24,868 nt of DNA from JBHENW01 sp046261875 (GCA_046261875.1 JBHENW010000035.1:1-24868); one strand, 5' to 3'. Counted from the first letter of the stretch, positions 8,799-17,638 are shown. Notes: generated by a model from the sequence alone, not told the origin. A program made the numbers and translations.

Positions 8799-10048
8799 CG
8801 CGGCGTTTCCCGTCCGCCCTTGAAGACCGCCTCGATCGCGCGCAGGTTCCTCGCGTCCTCGAGCGGGCTCTCGGCGAGGACCAGGAAATCTGCCCGCTGG
8901 CCGGGCGTGAGAGCGCCCCGGTCGGAAAGCCCGAGCGACCGCGCCGCCGTCTGCGTCGCGGAGCGGATCGCGGCGAGGGGCGGCAGGCCCGCGCGGACGT
9001 AGAGATCGATCTCCGCGGAGGCGCCCAGCCCCGGGAAGGCCCACATGTCGGTCCCCATCGCCACCGGGACGCCCGCGGCGTGCAGGGCGACGAGGTTCGC
9101 GCGAAGGGCCGGAAGCGCCGCGGCGACCCGGCCAAAGCCGGGATACTTTTCGCGATAGCCGCTCGAGTACGCAGGCGATCGATAGCGCTTCACGGTCTCG
9201 GCCGGCAGGCCCCGGACCGCGCGCGGGTCCGCCAGAATGGAATCCACGAACCGCGCCGTGTCGGCGAGGAACTCGAAAATGCCCATCGTGGGGATGTAGA
9301 AGACGGGCCGACGCGCCATCGTCGCGATCGTCTCGGCGTCCAGCCGCTCCAGAACGCCGTGCGCGAGCGCCCCCGCGCCCCGGGCGACGGCGCGTCGGGC
9401 GTCCGGAAGCTGCGGCGCATGGACGATGGAGCGCAGGCCCCTCTTCGCGGCGGTCTCGATCAGGGTGCCGGCGACCGCCTCGGGCATGCGCTGGAGCGGC
9501 GGCCGCGGATCCCGGCACCAGCGCATGTCGTCGAACATGAGCTTGATCTCGGCGGTCCCGAGCCGAGCCGCCTTTTCCACCGCGCGGCGCGCCCCTTCCA
9601 CGGAAGCGGGAAAGCGATCGACCGCGCCCGCCGGCGCCTCCTCCCACCATCCGCCGCGGGTCGTGAAGATGGGAGCCGCGGGAAAGAGGTCGGGCACGTC
9701 CAAACGCGTCCGCGAATCCGAAGCGAGGTCTCGCGCGGAGGCGACGTCCTCCGCCATGAGCCGCGCGGAGGTCACGCCCCAGCGCAGCATCTGGCGCAGG
9801 TCCTCGGGGCCCTCGGCATGGACGTGGGCGTCGATGAGCCCGGGAACGATCCACTGACCGGAAAGCGCGACGGTCCGCGTCTCGGCGGGGAGCGCGCGGA
9901 GCGCTTCGGGCGTCGCGTCCCCGACCGAGACGATGCGCCCATCGGAGACGACCAGGAGGGCGCCCCGACGAGGCGGCGCGCCCGTCCCGTCAATCAGCGT
10001 TGCGCCGTGGAAGGCAATCGACCCCGCGAGCAGAAAAGGGCCTCTCAT
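8795..10048 (-). CDS. Amidohydrolase family protein (imidazolonepropionase/dipeptidase-like)
   Basis: 417 aa. The N-terminal beta-sandwich carries GATLIDGTG and WIVPGLIDAHVH. The metal ligands expected for subtype I amidohydrolases are all visible: HVH (75 and 77), a candidate carbamylated Lys169 in EIKLMFDD, His210 in SIVHAPQ, His230 in ALAHGVLE and Asp334 in MGTDMW. The C terminus has the usual GALTPGQRADFLVL segment. It would hydrolyse an amide or cyclic amide bond; the substrate cannot be told from sequence. The short hydrophobic N terminus (GPFLLAGSIAF) might be a weak export signal. The gene lies 34 bp after purF and overlaps the aminotransferase remnant, so it is probably cotranscribed with the purine genes. 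Confidence 0.9.
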   Translation of the reverse strand: MRGPFLLAGSIAFHGATLIDGTGAPPRRGALLVVSDGRIVSVGDATPEALRALPAETRTVALSGQWIVPGLIDAHVHAEGPEDLRQMLRWGVTSARLMAEDVASARDLASDSRTRLDVPDLFPAAPIFTTRGGWWEEAPAGAVDRFPASVEGARRAVEKAARLGTAEIKLMFDDMRWCRDPRPPLQRMPEAVAGTLIETAAKRGLRSIVHAPQLPDARRAVARGAGALAHGVLERLDAETIATMARRPVFYIPTMGIFEFLADTARFVDSILADPRAVRGLPAETVKRYRSPAYSSGYREKYPGFGRVAAALPALRANLVALHAAGVPVAMGTDMWAFPGLGASAEIDLYVRAGLPPLAAIRSATQTAARSLGLSDRGALTPGQRADFLVLAESPLEDARNLRAIEAVFKGGRETPR

Positions 10049-10073
10049 CCGCTGTCAGCTGCCGCTGTCAGCT
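10049..10073. repeat. 12-bp direct repeat between purF and the amidohydrolase gene
   Basis: CCGCTGTCAGCT occurs at 10049-10060 and again at 10062-10073, one base apart. It fills most of the 34-bp gap. The unit contains an AGCTGACAG-type motif on the minus strand. No function is evident. Confidence 0.75.
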
Positions 10074-10082
10074 CTCAGTGCC

Positions 10083-11486
10083 TCATCTCGAGACGGCGGC
10101 TTCCTTTTCCTGTTCCTCGGCGGAGATCTCGACCGGGTAGACGCCGGTGAAGCACGCCGTGCACGTGGCCTGGGCCGGGCGGCCGAACGCCTCCAGCATG
10201 CCCTCCGGCGAGAGGTAGCCCAGCGTGTCGGCGCCGATGAACTCGGCGATCTGATCGACGGACTGGTTCGCGGCGATCAGCTCGCGGCGCGTCGGCGTGT
10301 CGATACCGTAGTGGCAGGACGCGACGGTTGGAGGAGAAGACACGCGGACGTGGACCTCCCGCGCGCCCACCTCCCGGAGCATCCGCACGATCTTGCGGGA
10401 GGTCGTGCCGCGCACGATGGAGTCGTCCACCAGGACGATGCGCCTGCCGTCCACGAGGTCGCGAACCGGGTTCAACTTGACCTTCACGCCGAAGTGCCGG
10501 ATCGCCTGCTTCGGTTCGATGAAGGTCCGCCCGACGTAATGGTTGCGGACGAGACCGAGGCCGAAGGGGATCCCCGACTGCCGCGCATAGCCGAGCGCGG
10601 CGTACATCCCGGAGTCGGGCACGGGCACGACGACGTCTGCCGCCGCGGGCTGCTCGATCGCCAGCCTCGCGCCGAATGCCTGGCGCGTCGAAGCGACGCT
10701 CCGGCCGAAGACCGTCGAGTCCGGCCGCGCGAAATACACGTGCTCGAAGACGCACGGGGTCGAGCGGGGAAACGCGAACCGCTGCGAGGAGAAAGCGGAA
10801 CGGCCGGGAACGAGCTGCACGATCTCGCCCGGCTCGACGTCGCGCACGAACTGCGCCTCGATGAGGTCGAAGGCGCAGGTCTCCGAGGCGACGACTGGCA
10901 CTCCTTCCCGGATTCCGAGCGAGAGCGGCCGAATGCCGTTGGGGTCGCGCGCGGCGAAGATCCCCTCCCGGCTCAGGATGACGAGTGCGTAAGCCCCCCG
11001 GACTTCGTTCAGGGCCTCGGCGATCGCCCCGACGAGGGTCGGGGACCGGGAGCGGGCGACGAGGTGGAGGATGACTTCGGAGTCGGAGGTCGTCGTAAAG
11101 AGGGCCCCCGAGCTCTCGAGCCCCAGGCGGATCTCGCGGGCGTTGACGAGGTTGCCGTTGTGCGCCAGGGCGAGGGGTCCACGGCCGGTCGCGAAGACGA
11201 TCGGCTGCGCGTTGATCAGGAGCGAAGCCCCGGCGGTCGAGTAGCGGACGTGGCCGATGGCCGTGTGGCCCGGGAGCCGGGCGAGCCGCGTCTCATTGAA
11301 GACGTCCGCCACGTAGCCCATTTCCCGCTCGACGAAGAACTTGCCCTGGTCGTCGACCGTTGCGATGCCGGCCGACTCCTGGCCCCGATGCTGGAGCGCA
11401 TAGAGCCCGAGGTAAGACAGCCGGGCGGCCTCATCGGACCCGGCCACCCCGAAGACACCGCACTCGTCGCGGAAACCCTTGTTCAT
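10083..11486 (-). CDS. purF: Amidophosphoribosyltransferase (glutamine PRPP amidotransferase)
   Basis: 467 aa. It catalyses the first committed step, converting PRPP and glutamine to phosphoribosylamine. The N terminus MNKGFRDECGVFG suggests an 8-residue propeptide removed to expose Cys9 as the Ntn nucleophile. The PRPP loop is VLVDDSIVRGTTS (351-363). Four cysteines, 245 (STPCVFEH), 391 (ASCHYGID), 442 and 445 (TCTACFTG), match the [4Fe-4S] ligands of the Bacillus-type enzyme, so this is the oxygen-sensitive, propeptide-bearing class. GAAAGG lies several bases before the ATG. The gene diverges from a YdeI-like gene; a TAATAT sequence in the 43-bp gap could be its -10 element, but no clear -35 was found. 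It is probably first in the operon that runs down to purM. Confidence 0.97.
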   Translation of the reverse strand: MNKGFRDECGVFGVAGSDEAARLSYLGLYALQHRGQESAGIATVDDQGKFFVEREMGYVADVFNETRLARLPGHTAIGHVRYSTAGASLLINAQPIVFATGRGPLALAHNGNLVNAREIRLGLESSGALFTTTSDSEVILHLVARSRSPTLVGAIAEALNEVRGAYALVILSREGIFAARDPNGIRPLSLGIREGVPVVASETCAFDLIEAQFVRDVEPGEIVQLVPGRSAFSSQRFAFPRSTPCVFEHVYFARPDSTVFGRSVASTRQAFGARLAIEQPAAADVVVPVPDSGMYAALGYARQSGIPFGLGLVRNHYVGRTFIEPKQAIRHFGVKVKLNPVRDLVDGRRIVLVDDSIVRGTTSRKIVRMLREVGAREVHVRVSSPPTVASCHYGIDTPTRRELIAANQSVDQIAEFIGADTLGYLSPEGMLEAFGRPAQATCTACFTGVYPVEISAEEQEKEAAVSR

Positions 11487-11529
11487 GGCGACCTTTCCCC
11501 AAGATATTAACGCGGGTGAGAAGACGCGA

Positions 11530-12120
11530 ATGCCCCAGCCGGTGACTCGCCGCGAACTCGTCCACGCATCGACGCGCGCGCAATGGCGCGCCTGGCTGCG
11601 GCGCCATCACGCGCGGCGAAAGGAAGCGTGGCTCGTTTACGCCAAGGCCCACACCGGAAAACCGCGGGTGGCCTACGCCGATGCGGTCGAGGAGGCGCTC
11701 TGCTTCGGCTGGATCGACTCGACGGCGGGCCGCCTCGACGAGGACCACTTCATCCAGCGGTTCACGCCGCGAACCAACACCCGCAACTGGTCGCAACTGA
11801 ACCTCGATCGCTTCGACCGGCTCGTCGCAGACGGGCGCATGACCACGGCGGGTCTGGCGAAGCGTCCGCCGGGCGTGAAGCCGCCGGCGCGGCGGTTCCA
11901 GAGCGGCGACACCGTGCCAGCCTTCATTACGCGGGCCCTCGCGCAGCGCACGAAGGCGTGGAACAACTTCCGCGCCCTCGCTCCGGGCTACCGCCGCAAC
12001 TACGTCCGCTGGATGACCGAGGCGAAGAAGGCGGAGACCCGCGAAAAAAGGTTGCGGGAGGCGATCCGCCGGCTCGAGAGAAATCGCGTGCGCGTCGAGG
12101 ACCCCTCGAGCGAGCGCTGA
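11530..12120 (+). CDS. YdeI/OmpD-associated family protein
   Basis: 196 aa. CFGWIDS (58-64), FTPR (78-81) and NWSQLN (86-91) are hallmarks of the YdeI/OmpD-associated (bacteriocin-protection-like) family. The C terminus is rich in Lys, Arg and Glu and probably a charged helix (EAKKAETREKRLREAIRR). The biochemical role of the family is not established. The ATG giving MPQPVTRREL is preferred; the frame is open back to an ATG at 11479, but that would overlap the purF start. It is convergent with the kinase pseudogene, sharing a hairpin at the two ends. Confidence 0.85.
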   Translation: MPQPVTRRELVHASTRAQWRAWLRRHHARRKEAWLVYAKAHTGKPRVAYADAVEEALCFGWIDSTAGRLDEDHFIQRFTPRTNTRNWSQLNLDRFDRLVADGRMTTAGLAKRPPGVKPPARRFQSGDTVPAFITRALAQRTKAWNNFRALAPGYRRNYVRWMTEAKKAETREKRLREAIRRLERNRVRVEDPSSER

Positions 12121-12134
12121 CCGCCCGGGTCAGC
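12116..12134. terminator. Hairpin shared by two convergent gene ends
   Basis: GCTGACC (12116-12122) and GGTCAGC (12128-12134) form a perfect 7-bp stem with a 5-nt loop. One arm contains the TGA of the YdeI-like gene and the other the stop of the kinase pseudogene. There is no T tract, so termination is not certain; it could protect the 3' end of either transcript. Confidence 0.45.
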
Positions 12135-14700
12135 GGAGGCCGTCCACGACGTAAGCGGTCGAGAGGGTCCGGAACATGCCGTAGGCGTAGGCGCCCCCGT
12201 CCGGAGTCAGGATCAGGCTGACGATCTGCGCGTGCGGGTCGGTGGAGCGGATCTCCCTCCACAGCCGCCGATTTCCGGAGGCCCGATCCACGAGCCAGAC
12301 CTTCGCCGGCTCCTCTCCCGGACGGATGACATACAGCGCCTTGTCGTCGGGCGTGAACTGGATGGGGAGCTCCCCGTCGGCCAGGCCGGGAACGGGAATC
12401 CCATCCCCTCCTGCGACCGGCCACAGCACGGGTCTCCCGTCCCGAAACGCCACGACGTGCACCCCCGTCGGGCGAAACGGCGGCGACGGGAGGAAACCGT
12501 ACCCCCTCGGGGGTGATCGGTCGATATCGGGCCGCCGCCGCGTTCATCAGGAAGAGACGCTCCCGGCGGCCCGACTCGGCGCCCGAGAACACGATGCGCT
12601 TGCCGTCAGGCATCCAGACCGCCCGCCGCACGAACTCGAAGCCGCCGGAGACGAGCGTCCTCGTCGGTCCGGCGCCCGTGGGAAGCAGGTTGATCTGGGG
12701 CGCTCTCCCTTCGAGAGAAGGGACCAGAGCGATGACCCAGTTGCCGTCCGGCGAAAGGGCGGATCCGGTCCCGTCTCCCAGGCGTATGGCCGGCGAGCCG
12801 TCCGTATTGCGGAGATAGACGGAGCCGCCTGGTCCTCCTCCTTCGAGCGACTCACTGATGACGAGGGTCTTCCCGTCCCTGGAAATAGCCGTCGGCCGCG
12901 AATGGCTCAGCCAGGACAGGTCCCGGACCGTCGTCTCGCCCGGCGGGACACACATCACCGAGGTGATGACGATGTGGTGGGCGACGAGCGCCCGTCCTTC
13001 CTGCGAAATGTCGTAGAGCTCGAGGGGTCCGGGAACCCACGTGACCAGCCGGCGCTTTCCGGAGAGACTCACGGACCAGAGCGCTTCGGGCTGACCGGGC
13101 TCGCTCGCCGTGAACCAGACTTCGCGGCCGTCCGGCGTCCATGAGGGCATGCCTCCTCGCAGCTCGCCCCAGCCGCTGCTCAGGATTTCTTTCTGTTTGC
13201 TGGAAACGTCCAGGACGGTGATGGACCAGTCTCGTTGCCTTTCGAAGAACGCGATGCTCTCCCCGTCGGGCGAGAGCCCGGGGTTGACCGAGCCGGTTCG
13301 AGGTCTCGTAAAGGGCCGTTCCGATTGGGTACTCGAGCCGGTTCGTTCCGGAAACAGATCGGATCACCGCGAGGTCCTTCCCGTCCGGCGACCAATCGGC
13401 ATCGGCCCACCCGATGCCGGCGGCTACCGGGCACGGGGCGCCTCCGGTGAGAGGCATCCGGGCCAGCGTTCCCACCTGTCCGGCCGGGACCATCACCGCG
13501 AGCTCCCCGGAGCTCGACGCGTCGAAGAAGTCGGCGTTCTCCAGGATCGGACGCGACTCTTTGCTGCCGACCTGGGTCACGTAGACCTTCAACCCCTCGC
13601 CCTCTCACTTCGCGCCGTACACGACGGTCTGGCCGTCGGCGGCGAACCGCGCATTGCTCACGAGGCCGCGGCGGAACGTGACGCGTTGGAAGGTGGGGGC
13701 GAGCGACGCCGGCTTACCGGCGAAGCGGCCGGCGAGAAGTCCCAGGACGGCGGCGGCGGCCAGAGCCGCGGCGCCGAGGAGCCACGGCCTCCGGGCCGGC
13801 CGCGCGGCGGTCTCCGGGGAAGAGACGACGGAAGCCTCGGAGAGGTGATCCCGGATGTGGGCCAGATCCCGTGCGAGGTCTTCCGTCGAGGCGTACCGCT
13901 CCTTGGGTTCTTTCGCCAGGCACCGTTCGATGACCCAGCGCAGGGGCGCGGGCAACCGCGGGTTGAGCAGGGCAATCGGCTCCGGGTCGTCCCGGATGAT
14001 CGCGGTGAGCGTCTCCGGTTTCGTCTCGCGCGCGAATGCGTGCTTTCCCGTCGCCATCTCGTAGAGCATCGAGCCGAGCGAGAACTGGTCCGACCGGAAA
14101 TCCACGATCTTCCCGCTCGCCTGCTCGGGCGACATGTAGCCGGCGGTTCCCATGACGACCCCCGGTTCGGTGCCGGCCGAGACCGTGGGAGAACGGGTTT
14201 CGTCTCCCCGGGTCGGGTTGGGCTCCGTCAGCTTCGCCAGCCCGAAGTCGAGAATCTTGACGTGCCCGTCGCCCGTGATCATGACGTTCTCGGGTTTTAG
14301 GTCGCGGTGCACGATGCCGGAACCGTGCGCTTTCGCGAGTCCCTCAGCGATCTGCGCCGACACGTTCAGAAGACGTCGTGCCGGCAGGGGAGCTTCCGCG
14401 ATGAGCTCCCGAAGTGTGACGCCGGCGACGAGCTCCATCACGATGTAGGAACCCGAGTCCACGGAGCCGACTTCGTGGATCGTCACGATGTTGGGATGGT
14501 TGAGCGCGGAGGCGGATCGCGCTTCCTTTTCGAAGCGCCGGAGACGATCCCTGTCGGAGGAGAGAGCTTCCGGAAGCACCTTGATCGCGACCTCGCGCGA
14601 CAGGCGCGGGTCACGCGCGCGAAAGACCTCTCCCATGCCACCGGCGCCCAGCGGCCCGATGACCTCATAGGGGCCGATCGAGCCCCGGCTTGAGAGTCAT
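12130..14700 (-). pseudogene. Transmembrane Ser/Thr kinase with TolB/PD40 sensor region, inactivated
   Basis: The ancestral product was about 850 aa: an N-terminal kinase (VAIKVLPE lysine, HRDLKPEN, DFGLAKL, GYMSPEQASG), one membrane helix and a C-terminal TolB/PD40-type beta-propeller with several SPDG/TPDG repeats. Four lesions break it. An extra base near 14680-14686 follows the ATG at 14700 and puts MTLKPG out of frame with SIGPYEVIGPLGAGGMGEVF. A TGA at 13605-13607 stands where relatives have Trp (GAK-stop-EGEGLKVYV). An extra base near 13284-13305 separates ALYETS from NPGLSPDGES. An extra G in the five-G run (12462-12466) separates AVSPDG from VHVVAFRDGRPVLW. The main open fragments are 13605-14636, about 13300-13592, about 12467-13290 and 12130-12462. 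The start lies 18 bp after the M28 peptidase gene. Sequencing error could explain single indels but hardly all four lesions while the neighbours stay intact. Confidence 0.85.
13605..14636 (-). pseudogene. Kinase-domain fragment of the broken gene (open frame)
   Basis: This is the longest open piece of the pseudogene (343 codons). It begins at MGEVFRARD, just after the glycine-rich ATP loop GAGGMG, because the upstream frame is shifted and the frame has no start codon before this ATG. It keeps the ATP-binding Lys, the HRD catalytic loop, DFG and the SPE motif, and ends 38 residues after a membrane helix (about LLGAAALAAAAVLGLLAG). If translated it would lack the nucleotide-positioning loop and is unlikely to be an active kinase. 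Confidence 0.75.
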
Positions 14701-14718
14701 GGAACGTGAACGACCATC

Positions 14719-15705
14719 CTAATGCGTGGCCGGCGGGAGCCGCGCAGGCGAGCCGGCCAGCTCCCGGACCGCCGCCGCCACGCCGTCCACGACCGCGGCC
14801 ATTCGCCGGTAATCCAGCGTCTCCGGCCGGTCCGACTCGGTGTGGTAATTGGCGTTTCGGTAGAACGCGGTGTCCGTGATCATGACCGCGGGATAGCCCT
14901 CCGCCCAGTAGCTTGCGTGATCGGACAGACCCACGCCGGGCACTCCCGCCGGGGCGTTGATAGATCGCACCGGCACGCCGCCCGATGACCGCATGGCTCC
15001 TTTGACGCGCCGGACGAGCAGGCCGTCGCGGGGGCGGCCCACCACGGCGATGAAGTCGCCGCGCTCCGGGTAGAAGAGCCGGAGGGCGCCAAACGGGAAA
15101 GCCTGGCTCCCCGGCGCGTCCGTGAAGTACCCGATCATCTCCAGGCAGAGCATGGCCCGGACGCGCGCTCCGGAGCGGCTCAGCGACCGGGCGTGCACGG
15201 CGCTTCCCATCGCATCCGTGGCGAAGAAGGGCATCTCCTCCAGGCAGTAGGCGACGAGCTCGATCCGGAGCGCCGGCGGATCGCCGGCGAGGAGGCGGGC
15301 GAGCTCGAGCACGCCCGCCACCCCGGACGCGTTGTCGTCGGCGCCGGGGAAGGGCCCGTCCGTGTCGTAGTGGGCGCCGATGACGACCCGATCGGGGCTG
15401 TCGGGACCGATCGTCGCGATGACGTTGCGGTACGTCTGGCCCTCCGCGGGGAATTCCTGGAGCCGGACCGCCGCGCCGGCGCCGCGGAAGCTCTCCACGA
15501 TGTACTCCGCCGCGCCGCGGAGACGCTCGGGATGCCTGTAGTCGCGCGGGGAATGCGACACGGCCAGGGCCTCGACGTGCCGGGCGAGCCTCCGGGGATC
15601 CGAGCGCTCGAGAAGACGCGGGCGCCGGACCGGGAAAACCGCCGGCTGGACCATCCAGAAGATCGCGGCCGCGGCAAGAAGAAGCAGGGTCCCCAGGACC
15701 GCCAT
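14719..15705 (-). CDS. Membrane-anchored M28-family zinc metallopeptidase
   Basis: 328 aa from the ATG at 15705, which has an AAGGGA about 6 bases upstream and leads straight into a signal-anchor helix (MAVLGTLLLLAAAAIFW). A longer start at 15774 adds 23 basic residues but overlaps the neighbour by 32 bp without a ribosome binding site. Metal-ligand motifs typical of M28 are GAHYDTDGP, PGADDNASG (bridging Asp), CLEEMPFF (catalytic Glu then metal-binding Glu) and NANYHTESD near the C terminus. It would be an aminopeptidase or related exopeptidase facing the periplasm. CLEMIGYFTD is also a common M28 motif. The gene follows the YjdF-like gene and precedes the kinase pseudogene, so these three were probably cotranscribed. 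Confidence 0.9.
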   Translation of the reverse strand: MAVLGTLLLLAAAAIFWMVQPAVFPVRRPRLLERSDPRRLARHVEALAVSHSPRDYRHPERLRGAAEYIVESFRGAGAAVRLQEFPAEGQTYRNVIATIGPDSPDRVVIGAHYDTDGPFPGADDNASGVAGVLELARLLAGDPPALRIELVAYCLEEMPFFATDAMGSAVHARSLSRSGARVRAMLCLEMIGYFTDAPGSQAFPFGALRLFYPERGDFIAVVGRPRDGLLVRRVKGAMRSSGGVPVRSINAPAGVPGVGLSDHASYWAEGYPAVMITDTAFYRNANYHTESDRPETLDYRRMAAVVDGVAAAVRELAGSPARLPPATH

Positions 15706-15742
15706 CGCCCGTCCCTTCGACGTCGCCCGCGTCCTGCTCAGC

Positions 15743-16390
15743 TCACCGCGGAAAACGCGCGAGCTGCCTTTCATGGAGGCGGGAGAGGGTCAGCTGCGCC
15801 GTCACCGCACCGACCAGCGCGAGAAACATGTCCCATTGCGTGTCCCAGACGTCCCCTTGCGTGCCGAGGAACGCCTCGGCGGCCGTGCCGCTGGCCGCCG
15901 CCGTCCACCACTCGATGAGCTCGTAAAACGCCGAAAACGCGAGGGCGACGCAGGTGGCGAGGAGAAAGAGCCATCCTCCGGAGCGAAGCGGCGTCCGCCG
16001 GCGCAGCAGCTCGCGGGCCAGCATGGCCGGGACGAAACCCTGCGCGAAGTGGCCCAGCCGATCGTAGTGGTTGCGCGCAAATCCGAAGATCTCCTGGGCG
16101 CGGAACCCGACGGGCACGCGGGCGTAGGTGTAGTGCCCGCCGACCATGAGGACCGCCGCGTGCAGGAAGAGGAGGCGGTACAGCAGCGGCGTGAGCGGAA
16201 AACGCCGATGGGTGGCAATGAGGATCGGAACGCCGGCGATCACCGGCGCGACCTCGAGCCACCACGTGTAGCGGTCATGGGGCCGGATGCCGGACCAGGC
16301 GAGGACCGCGGCCGTGAGGGCGAGGAGGACGAGAGGCTCCCGTCTCGGGACGGCCTTCTCTTTATCCGTTTCCTTCACGGGTTTCGCCAT
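15743..16390 (-). CDS. DUF2238/YjdF family inner-membrane protein
   Basis: 215 aa with several membrane helices. The conserved stretch HYTYARVP, NHYDRLGHFAQGFVPAMLARELL, AFSAFYELIEWW and QGDVWDTQWDMFLALVGA is typical of YjdF/DUF2238 proteins. The function is unknown; the His, Asp and Glu residues inside the membrane suggest a possible catalytic or metal-binding site. The start at MAKPVKETDK has GGGGAAAACGA just before the ATG. The frame stays open far upstream without family resemblance. It is divergent from the HExxH protein gene, with a 130-bp gap in which I see no clear promoter. Confidence 0.88.
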   Translation of the reverse strand: MAKPVKETDKEKAVPRREPLVLLALTAAVLAWSGIRPHDRYTWWLEVAPVIAGVPILIATHRRFPLTPLLYRLLFLHAAVLMVGGHYTYARVPVGFRAQEIFGFARNHYDRLGHFAQGFVPAMLARELLRRRTPLRSGGWLFLLATCVALAFSAFYELIEWWTAAASGTAAEAFLGTQGDVWDTQWDMFLALVGAVTAQLTLSRLHERQLARFPR

Positions 16391-16520
16391 TCGTTTTCCC
16401 CGATGATTTTCACCCGGCGGCATCGCCCGAGCTTCAAAAACATCGCGCGACCCGCGGACGAGGGTTCCGGGCGAGAGGACGAGCTTGCGGGCCACGTGAA
16501 ACCCCGCCGTACCGGCTGCC

Positions 16521-17102
16521 ATGGCGCTTCGGCGCGGCCGCGATGCGGAAGCAACCCGGATCCCCTGGGGAGGGAAACGGGCGGCGCGGCGGCGCTGGGC
16601 GGCGATCCTGGTCGTGCTCGCCTTCTGCGCTCCAGCGCCGGCGAGAGACCTGCCCCGACACAATGCCAGGCTGGAGCCGCCACGCCCCCTCGACCGTCCC
16701 GTTCGTACCTCCCTCGCGAGGGCCATCGAGCAAGCCGCCGCGAAGCTGGAGGGCGCCCGCTGTCGCGAGGTCTTCTCGGACTTCCGGGATCGGCACGGCC
16801 GGACCCTTCAGCACAACCTGGACGCCACCGGGCTGGCCGGCGCGGCGCATCTGCGCAGCCTGACCTTCGCGAACGGTCGCGTTCACGGGGACTGCCGCCT
16901 CCCCAACGTGCTGGCCCTGGCCACACCGGGACGGCAGATCATCTACATCTGTGGTCCCCAGTTCCTGCAGCGGGAGCGCCTCGACCCGGGCTTCACGGCG
17001 GCCCTCTTGATCCACGAGCAGCTCCACGCGCTCGGACTCGGCGAGAACCCCCCCCACAGCCAGGAGATCACCGCGCGCGTGATCTCCCGCTGCGGCCGCT
17101 AA
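16521..17102 (+). CDS. Putative secreted HExxH zincin-like protein
   Basis: 193 aa, not assigned to a named family. A basic N terminus and hydrophobic run (WAAILVVLAFCAPAPA, about 26-41) suggest a signal peptide. The C-terminal half contains ALLIHEQLHALGLGENPPHS with HEQLH at 165-169, the zinc-binding and catalytic motif of zincins. His179 or Glu182 could be the third ligand. Four cysteines follow the signal (81, 125, 144, 191) and could form two disulfides outside the cytoplasm. A secreted small metallopeptidase is the best guess, but the domain is short and activity is unproven. No strong ribosome binding site is seen, so the start is uncertain. Confidence 0.65.
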   Translation: MALRRGRDAEATRIPWGGKRAARRRWAAILVVLAFCAPAPARDLPRHNARLEPPRPLDRPVRTSLARAIEQAAAKLEGARCREVFSDFRDRHGRTLQHNLDATGLAGAAHLRSLTFANGRVHGDCRLPNVLALATPGRQIIYICGPQFLQRERLDPGFTAALLIHEQLHALGLGENPPHSQEITARVISRCGR

Positions 17103-17155
17103 ACTCGGTCCCTCGGCCCCTAACCGGCCGGGACCGGTCTCAGCGTCCGCGGCTG

Positions 17156-17175
17156 GCACGGGCCGTGCTTTTCTC
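17156..17175 (+). terminator. Possible terminator after the HExxH gene
   Basis: GCACG (17156-17160), a GGC loop and CGTGC (17164-17168) are followed by TTTTCT. The stem is short, so this is a weak prediction. The rest of the 189-bp gap (17103-17291) shows nothing else clear beyond the ribosome binding site of the next gene. Confidence 0.4.
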
Positions 17176-17291
17176 CAGTGCGGCATGAGGTTACTCGCAT
17201 CCGATTCTTTCCCGGCGGCCGAAACGGTCTCCGCAAGCCCGATTCCGTCGTGGCGCGGGTCCGACACAACCCGCCTTCAGGAGGAAGCATC

Positions 17292-17615
17292 ATGATCCAC
17301 CCTCTCCGTGCGATCCCCTTTCTCGTGGTTCTGGTCTTCAGCGCGTCCCTCATCGCCGCCTGCTCGACGACCCAGAGCCCTTCCCGCCAGGTCAACGACG
17401 ACATGATCCACACGGCCGTAAAGGCCAAGCTCACCGGCGAGCGGTTCTCGAACATCACCAACATCGACGTCAACGTCACCAACGGCATCGTGACGCTCTC
17501 CGGTGAGGTGCCGAACGACCAGGTCAAGCGCGACGCCGAAAACGAAGCGCGGACCGTGGACGGCGTGCGGCAGGTCAACAACAACTTGCAGGTCTCGAAT
17601 CCGCCGCGTCCCTGA
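17292..17615 (+). CDS. BON-domain lipoprotein 1
   Basis: 107 aa. AGGAGG at 17279-17284 sets the start. A lipoprotein signal ends in the lipobox LIAAC, with Cys24 as the lipidated residue. The mature part is a single BON domain (about 37-104): IHTAVKAKLTGERFSNI, IDVNVTNGIVTLSGEVP and VDGVRQVNNNLQV, the alpha/beta fold found in OsmY and many envelope proteins. It is likely anchored to the inner or outer membrane facing the periplasm. BON proteins are thought to bind phospholipid or stabilise the envelope under osmotic stress. The second copy lies directly downstream. Confidence 0.92.
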   Translation: MIHPLRAIPFLVVLVFSASLIAACSTTQSPSRQVNDDMIHTAVKAKLTGERFSNITNIDVNVTNGIVTLSGEVPNDQVKRDAENEARTVDGVRQVNNNLQVSNPPRP

Positions 17616-17638
17616 CGGGCGAGGCATTGGAATGAAGT

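Noticed and set aside
6854..10150. Plus-strand open frame of 1098 codons opposite the GT-C and amidohydrolase genes
   Set aside because: The product is a low-complexity Arg/Gly/Glu/Pro sequence with no domain. The opposite strand encodes proteins with clear motifs. Long antisense frames are expected in GC-rich coding DNA.
13605..13607. In-frame TGA read as Trp or selenocysteine
   Set aside because: TGA is used as the normal stop by most genes here, TGG encodes Trp elsewhere, and three frameshifts in the same gene already show decay.
16434..17267. Minus-strand open frame of 277 codons over the HExxH gene
   Set aside because: It has no recognisable domain. The plus-strand reading has a signal peptide, HExxH motif and cysteines, which is more convincing.
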